Source of the DNA: an uncultured Cetobacterium sp.
GTDB taxonomy: Bacteria > Fusobacteriota > Fusobacteriia > Fusobacteriales > Fusobacteriaceae
Direction of reading: 5' to 3'
DNA length: 61,273 bases
Assembly: GCF_947038635.1 (NCBI RefSeq)
Contig: NZ_CAMQXC010000002.1
Coordinates: forward strand, 1-61,273
The position numbers were made by a program, and so were the translations under genes. Below are positions 58,284 to 61,273 of this stretch, piece after piece. Position 1 is the first letter of the stretch, and the number at the start of each line of letters is the position of its first letter. Under the pieces are notes generated by a model. That model did no database searches, was not told the DNA's origin, and worked only from the letters and a program-made list of their open reading frames with translations.

Positions 58284-58676
58284 TTATTTATCCCCCTTAA
58301 CAGCTTTAAATATTTTATTTGTTTCATCCTCTGTAAAATTAATAGTAAAATCCTCATATGTAGGCTTTACTATTAGCTTATTGTCTAAAAAAGTTACATT
58401 GTAAAGTTCAGAATCTAGTTTGTTCTCATCTAAGCTATCATAAAATCCTAAAACCTCATTTTGTTTAATACCTTTTTTAACATCTAAAAGTACATCATTT
58501 GCTAAACCAAAAACATAAGCTTCTCCTGATTTACTAGCTAAGGCTATATATGTGGCACTTTCAACTTTTTCAATTTTCAATTCAGGAAAATTCATTTCAC
58601 CAACCTCATTTTTAATATCTGCACCAAAAATATATGTAGATACTAAAAGGGTGATTATAAATAAAATTCTTTTCAT
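58284..58676 (-). CDS. Small secreted hypothetical protein, paralogue B
   Basis: A 130-residue protein with a signal peptide (MKRILFIITLLVSTYIFG|AD) and the same core layout as paralogue A downstream. Late strands LYNVTFLDNKLIVKPTYEDFTINFTEDE also align with the partner's IQYDKKQGILILDFAGTEDYIVFNKDE. First gene of the three-gene operon; the upstream gap of about 110 bases to the regulator gene should hold the promoter, but I see no convincing box. Function unknown. Confidence 0.72.
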   Translation of the reverse strand: MKRILFIITLLVSTYIFGADIKNEVGEMNFPELKIEKVESATYIALASKSGEAYVFGLANDVLLDVKKGIKQNEVLGFYDSLDENKLDSELYNVTFLDNKLIVKPTYEDFTINFTEDETNKIFKAVKGDK

Positions 58677-58786
58677 TATAAACTCCTTTGAAATATTTAC
58701 TGATTAAGAATATAGGACATAATAGCACACATTTCAAAGAATGAGGATTTGAAAAAAAGTTACTAATTTTTGGTATTAAAATTCAA

Positions 58787-60208
58787 CTACTTTACAATTA
58801 AGCTAAGTTGAGATAGTTCAAAACTATCGTCTAAGAAACAAGCTCTATTTATTTTAATTAATGGTATATTAAGTTTAAAATTTTGTAAGTCATCTATAGT
58901 TATAACATAGTCGACTTGAAAAACATCCTCTAAAAGAGAGTTAAGTTCATAACTTTCAATGATTTCTACAACTTCAATGTAGGAGAAGTTTTTTAAATAT
59001 TTCGAAAGAAGTTTAGCGTACATATGGTCAAATGTATCGTCTACAATGATTACTCTTTTATATTTATCACGATCTAAAATATTATTATTTTGATGTTTTT
59101 TCAAAATTATAGCAAGATGTAAAATATCTTCTGAGTAAAAATTAGGAAAAATACTATTAATAATCTCCTTTAGTTTTTTAAAAGTTTCTTTTTGAGTTTT
59201 ATTAAAAGAGTAAACCTCTTTATTTTCATAGAAGTTATATCTACTTTTGAAATCACCAACTCTTAAAACATTAGAGATTCTCATTTTAGTTTCTAAATTA
59301 TTATTAAGTTCTAAATTAAAAAACTCTTTGATTTTATTCATAAATAATTTAGCAGATTCATTTGGAGTTTCATAAATTTTAATATCTAAATAGAATAAAG
59401 TTTCAATAATAGAGTCTAGTTCGTAAGACTTTAAGTAATCTAATCCTCTAATTTTTAAAAAATTTAGAGTTTTACCATAATTTTCATGATATGTAACTTT
59501 TTTAGGTGAAAAGTACTCGTCTTCAAAAGTTATTTTATTTTCTCTAGTGAAATTAACTAAAAGTACAGCAACAATTTTATAAAAATCTTCTGGAACTAAA
59601 GTAACAGAGATACTATTTAAAAGTCTTAAAACAAAATTTTTATTATATTCTATAAGATCTTCATTTATATATTTTGATATTAAATCTGTAAAATGTTTAT
59701 GAGTAATATTTTTATTAATTAAATATTTACTTAGGTAGATAGCAAAAAGTTCTCTTATTTTAGCTTCGTTTCCTTTTAGAAAAATTCCTCGACCAGAGAT
59801 ACTTTCTATCTTTATACCTTCTGATTCTAAATAAAGTTTTATATCTCTTAAGTCATAATTAAGAGTTCTTCGAGTAGTTTGAATAATGTCAGTATTAATA
59901 TTTAGATTAAGAGTATTTTCAAAAAAAAGCTGTAATAAAAGATAATCTTTTCTTTCAGTAACAGATAATGGAGCAAACTGTAAAATCTCTTTTATTTTAT
60001 TTATAGATGATGAATCCAAAAAGAATAAGTCTTTTACTTTTTGAATTCCTTGAATCTCATTAAGAGCTAAAAAATCATTGATAATATTTATATTATTATC
60101 AATAGAACGTTTTTTTATATGTAATATTTTTTCCAAATCAGAATAGCTAAATTTGTTTAAAGAAAAAAATAGACTTAGTATATGTAGAGACTTTTTATTT
60201 AAAAACAT
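58787..60208 (-). CDS. PRD/Mga-like transcriptional regulator
   Basis: A 473-residue protein with two N-terminal helix-turn-helix units (ILSLFFSLNKFSYSDLEKILHIKKRSIDNNINIINDFL; IIQTTRRTLNYDLRDIKLYLESEGIKIESISGRGIFLKG), a helical PRD-like middle, and a C-terminal EIIB-like Rossmann domain (RVIIVDDTFDHMYAKLLSKYLKNF) in which the phospho-cysteine loop is replaced by VDDTFDH. It resembles BglG/Mga regulators that have lost PTS phosphorylation at the EIIB site. It has no PTS genes nearby. Targets may be the adjacent secreted proteins; this is a guess from position. Confidence 0.72.
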   Translation of the reverse strand: MFLNKKSLHILSLFFSLNKFSYSDLEKILHIKKRSIDNNINIINDFLALNEIQGIQKVKDLFFLDSSSINKIKEILQFAPLSVTERKDYLLLQLFFENTLNLNINTDIIQTTRRTLNYDLRDIKLYLESEGIKIESISGRGIFLKGNEAKIRELFAIYLSKYLINKNITHKHFTDLISKYINEDLIEYNKNFVLRLLNSISVTLVPEDFYKIVAVLLVNFTRENKITFEDEYFSPKKVTYHENYGKTLNFLKIRGLDYLKSYELDSIIETLFYLDIKIYETPNESAKLFMNKIKEFFNLELNNNLETKMRISNVLRVGDFKSRYNFYENKEVYSFNKTQKETFKKLKEIINSIFPNFYSEDILHLAIILKKHQNNNILDRDKYKRVIIVDDTFDHMYAKLLSKYLKNFSYIEVVEIIESYELNSLLEDVFQVDYVITIDDLQNFKLNIPLIKINRACFLDDSFELSQLSLIVK

Positions 60209-60284
60209 TTTTCCACCTTTCTAAATATTGTTTTAATATTATATGATAATGTATATTTTACAGTAAAGTCTAAATATATACAAA

Positions 60285-60310
60285 TAAAAAAATGAGCTTT
60301 TCAGCTCATT
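60285..60310 (-). terminator. Terminator after secreted protein 60315-60668
   Basis: On the minus strand ATGAGCT-GAAA-AGCTCAT is followed by T7. Confidence 0.8.
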
Positions 60311-60314
60311 AAAA

Positions 60315-60668
60315 TTAAGATCTTATTTTATCTAACTCTTTTTCAGTTACAAACATTGTATTATTTTTAGTTTTAATATATAAACCATCTCCAACTCTAT
60401 CTAAAGTAACAACAGCTTTTCTATCAACATCAAGAATAATACCATTTTTTTCAATATCAGCAACAGACATAATTTTACCTTTTCTAGTCATAGATTTTAA
60501 AATGTCAGTTTTTTTAACTTTAAAAGTTAAGTTAGGAATTCTTGATTCAAAACTAATTTGATTCCCATCATTATAAGCTCTAATTTTTGTCATGTTACCA
60601 TTAACTGAACCAGCTAAAGCTGTTAAACTTAAAGCGGCAGTTAATACAAGCATTTTTAATTTTCTCAA
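60315..60668 (-). CDS. Small secreted protein, TTG start, paralogue 1
   Basis: A 117-residue protein with a signal peptide (KMLVLTAALSLTALAGSVNG). The mature part is beta-rich and basic: MTKIRAYNDGNQISFESRIPNLTFKVKKTDILKSMTRKGKIMSVADIEKNGIILDVDRK, ending MFVTEKELDKIR. I do not recognise a domain; such proteins are typical of fusobacterial genomes. The start is TTG at 60668: AGGAGG lies seven bases upstream, whereas the next ATG is 15 bases further in and too far. It is about 75% identical by eye to the next gene and has its own terminator. Confidence 0.8.
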   Translation of the reverse strand: MRKLKMLVLTAALSLTALAGSVNGNMTKIRAYNDGNQISFESRIPNLTFKVKKTDILKSMTRKGKIMSVADIEKNGIILDVDRKAVVTLDRVGDGLYIKTKNNTMFVTEKELDKIRS

Positions 60669-60809
60669 TTTGTTTCCTCCTAAAATCTCTATAAATAGTG
60701 TACAAGTATCTGAGTAGCGATGATGTTTATTATATAGATATGAGAAAAAAATATCAATTAGAAATTAAAGACTAAAAAAATGCTATAAAATTTCAAAAGA
60801 GAAAATAAT

Positions 60810-60841
60810 AAAAAAAGACTGAACTTACAAAGTTCAGTCAT
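60810..60841 (-). terminator. Terminator after secreted protein 60847-61200
   Basis: On the minus strand GACTGAACTT-TGT-AAGTTCAGTC is a perfect 10-base stem followed by T7. Confidence 0.85.
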
Positions 60842-60846
60842 TTTAA

Positions 60847-61200
60847 TTATCTTCTTATTTTATCTAACTCTTTTTCAGTTACAAACATTGAGTTGTTTTT
60901 AGATTTAATCCATAATCCGTCACCTTTTCTATCTAAAGTAACAACCACTTTTCTATCAACATCAAGAATAATACCGTTTCTTTCGAAATCAGCAACAGAC
61001 ATAACTTTTCCATATCTTGTCATAGCTTTAAAAATATCTACTTTTTTAACTTTGAAAGTTACGTTAGGTATTTTAGATTCAAAGCTAATTTGATTTCCTT
61101 TTTCATAAGATCTTATTTTTGTCATTTTTCCATTAACTAAACCAGCAAAAGCACTAAAACTTAGTGTAGCAGCAAGTATAAGCATTTTTAATTTTCTCAA
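60847..61200 (-). CDS. Small secreted protein, TTG start, paralogue 2
   Basis: A 117-residue secreted protein of exactly the same length as its downstream paralogue. The signal peptide is KMLILAATLSFSAFAGLVNG; the mature part has MTKIRSYEKGNQISFESKIPNVTFKVKKVDIFKAMTRYGKVMSVADFERNGIILDVDRK and the same MFVTEKELDKIR end. The start is again TTG, six bases after AGGAGG at 61212-61207. The two genes are a tandem duplication with separate terminators, so each is transcribed independently. Function unknown; periplasmic or surface location is likely. Confidence 0.8.
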   Translation of the reverse strand: MRKLKMLILAATLSFSAFAGLVNGKMTKIRSYEKGNQISFESKIPNVTFKVKKVDIFKAMTRYGKVMSVADFERNGIILDVDRKVVVTLDRKGDGLWIKSKNNSMFVTEKELDKIRR

Positions 61201-61273
61201 TTGTGTCCTCCTAAAATATGTATAAATATTATATTGTTTTTATTTGTATTAATAATCTTGTATAATATTATAT

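Overview
The window is AT-rich, gene-dense DNA. It combines Gram-negative envelope genes (a type V autotransporter, a TonB-dependent receptor, a large outer-membrane barrel, periplasmic lyases) with genes of Firmicute flavour (PRD/BglG-type PTS regulators, Lpl-type ABC permeases, a GH4 phospho-alpha-glucosidase). That mix, together with the small secreted MRKLKM-type proteins, fits a Fusobacteriota member of the Fusobacterium/Cetobacterium kind; this is an inference from gene content. I found no rRNA, tRNA, CRISPR array, insertion sequence or phage gene.

Layout, left to right. Positions 1-8000 carry the end of a TRAP carboxylate transporter, a two-gene DUF5058-type membrane pair with an M20 peptidase, and a small regulon made of a GntR/FCD regulator, a CitMHS carboxylate transporter and an aconitase-family hydratase. 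The last two are divergent, and each has a TTGTATACAA palindrome just downstream of its -10 box. Positions 7.9-14.5 kb, minus strand, hold a PRD regulator, a UlaA/B/C-like PTS, a split transketolase and an FSA-type transaldolase. Positions 14.6-21.8 kb, plus strand, hold a GH4 6-phospho-alpha-glucosidase, an RpiR regulator, a GH38 alpha-mannosidase, a glucose-family EIICB and a HutC-type GntR regulator. Positions 22-32.7 kb are mixed: a TehA-type transporter, an uncharacterised protein behind a leader terminator, an autotransporter with a polyproline stalk, a secreted choloylglycine-hydrolase-family enzyme, a TonB receptor, a CbpA-like co-chaperone and a cyclopropane fatty acid synthase.

Positions 33-57.4 kb form a glycosaminoglycan (chondroitin/hyaluronan-type) utilisation locus. 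Export-competent lyases (a chondroitinase-ABC-like protein and a PL8 enzyme) would cut the polymer. An outer-membrane barrel and an Lpl/Alg-type ABC importer with two binding proteins would bring fragments in. A PL8 lyase without signal peptide, a GH88 unsaturated glucuronyl hydrolase, two sulfatases without signal peptides, KduI and KduD would act in the cytoplasm. Two AraC-type regulators, one membrane-bound, sit in the locus, together with a pair of LUD-domain proteins of unknown role. Six promoters of the locus, and probably a seventh, share an unusual element abutting the -35 box, which suggests a common activator. The ABC ATPase, sulfatase maturase, KDG kinase/aldolase and amino-sugar genes are not in the window.

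Positions 57.5-61.2 kb, minus strand, hold small secreted proteins in paralogous pairs and a PRD/Mga-like regulator. No gene-free stretch exceeds 300 bases; the longest is 32729-33015.
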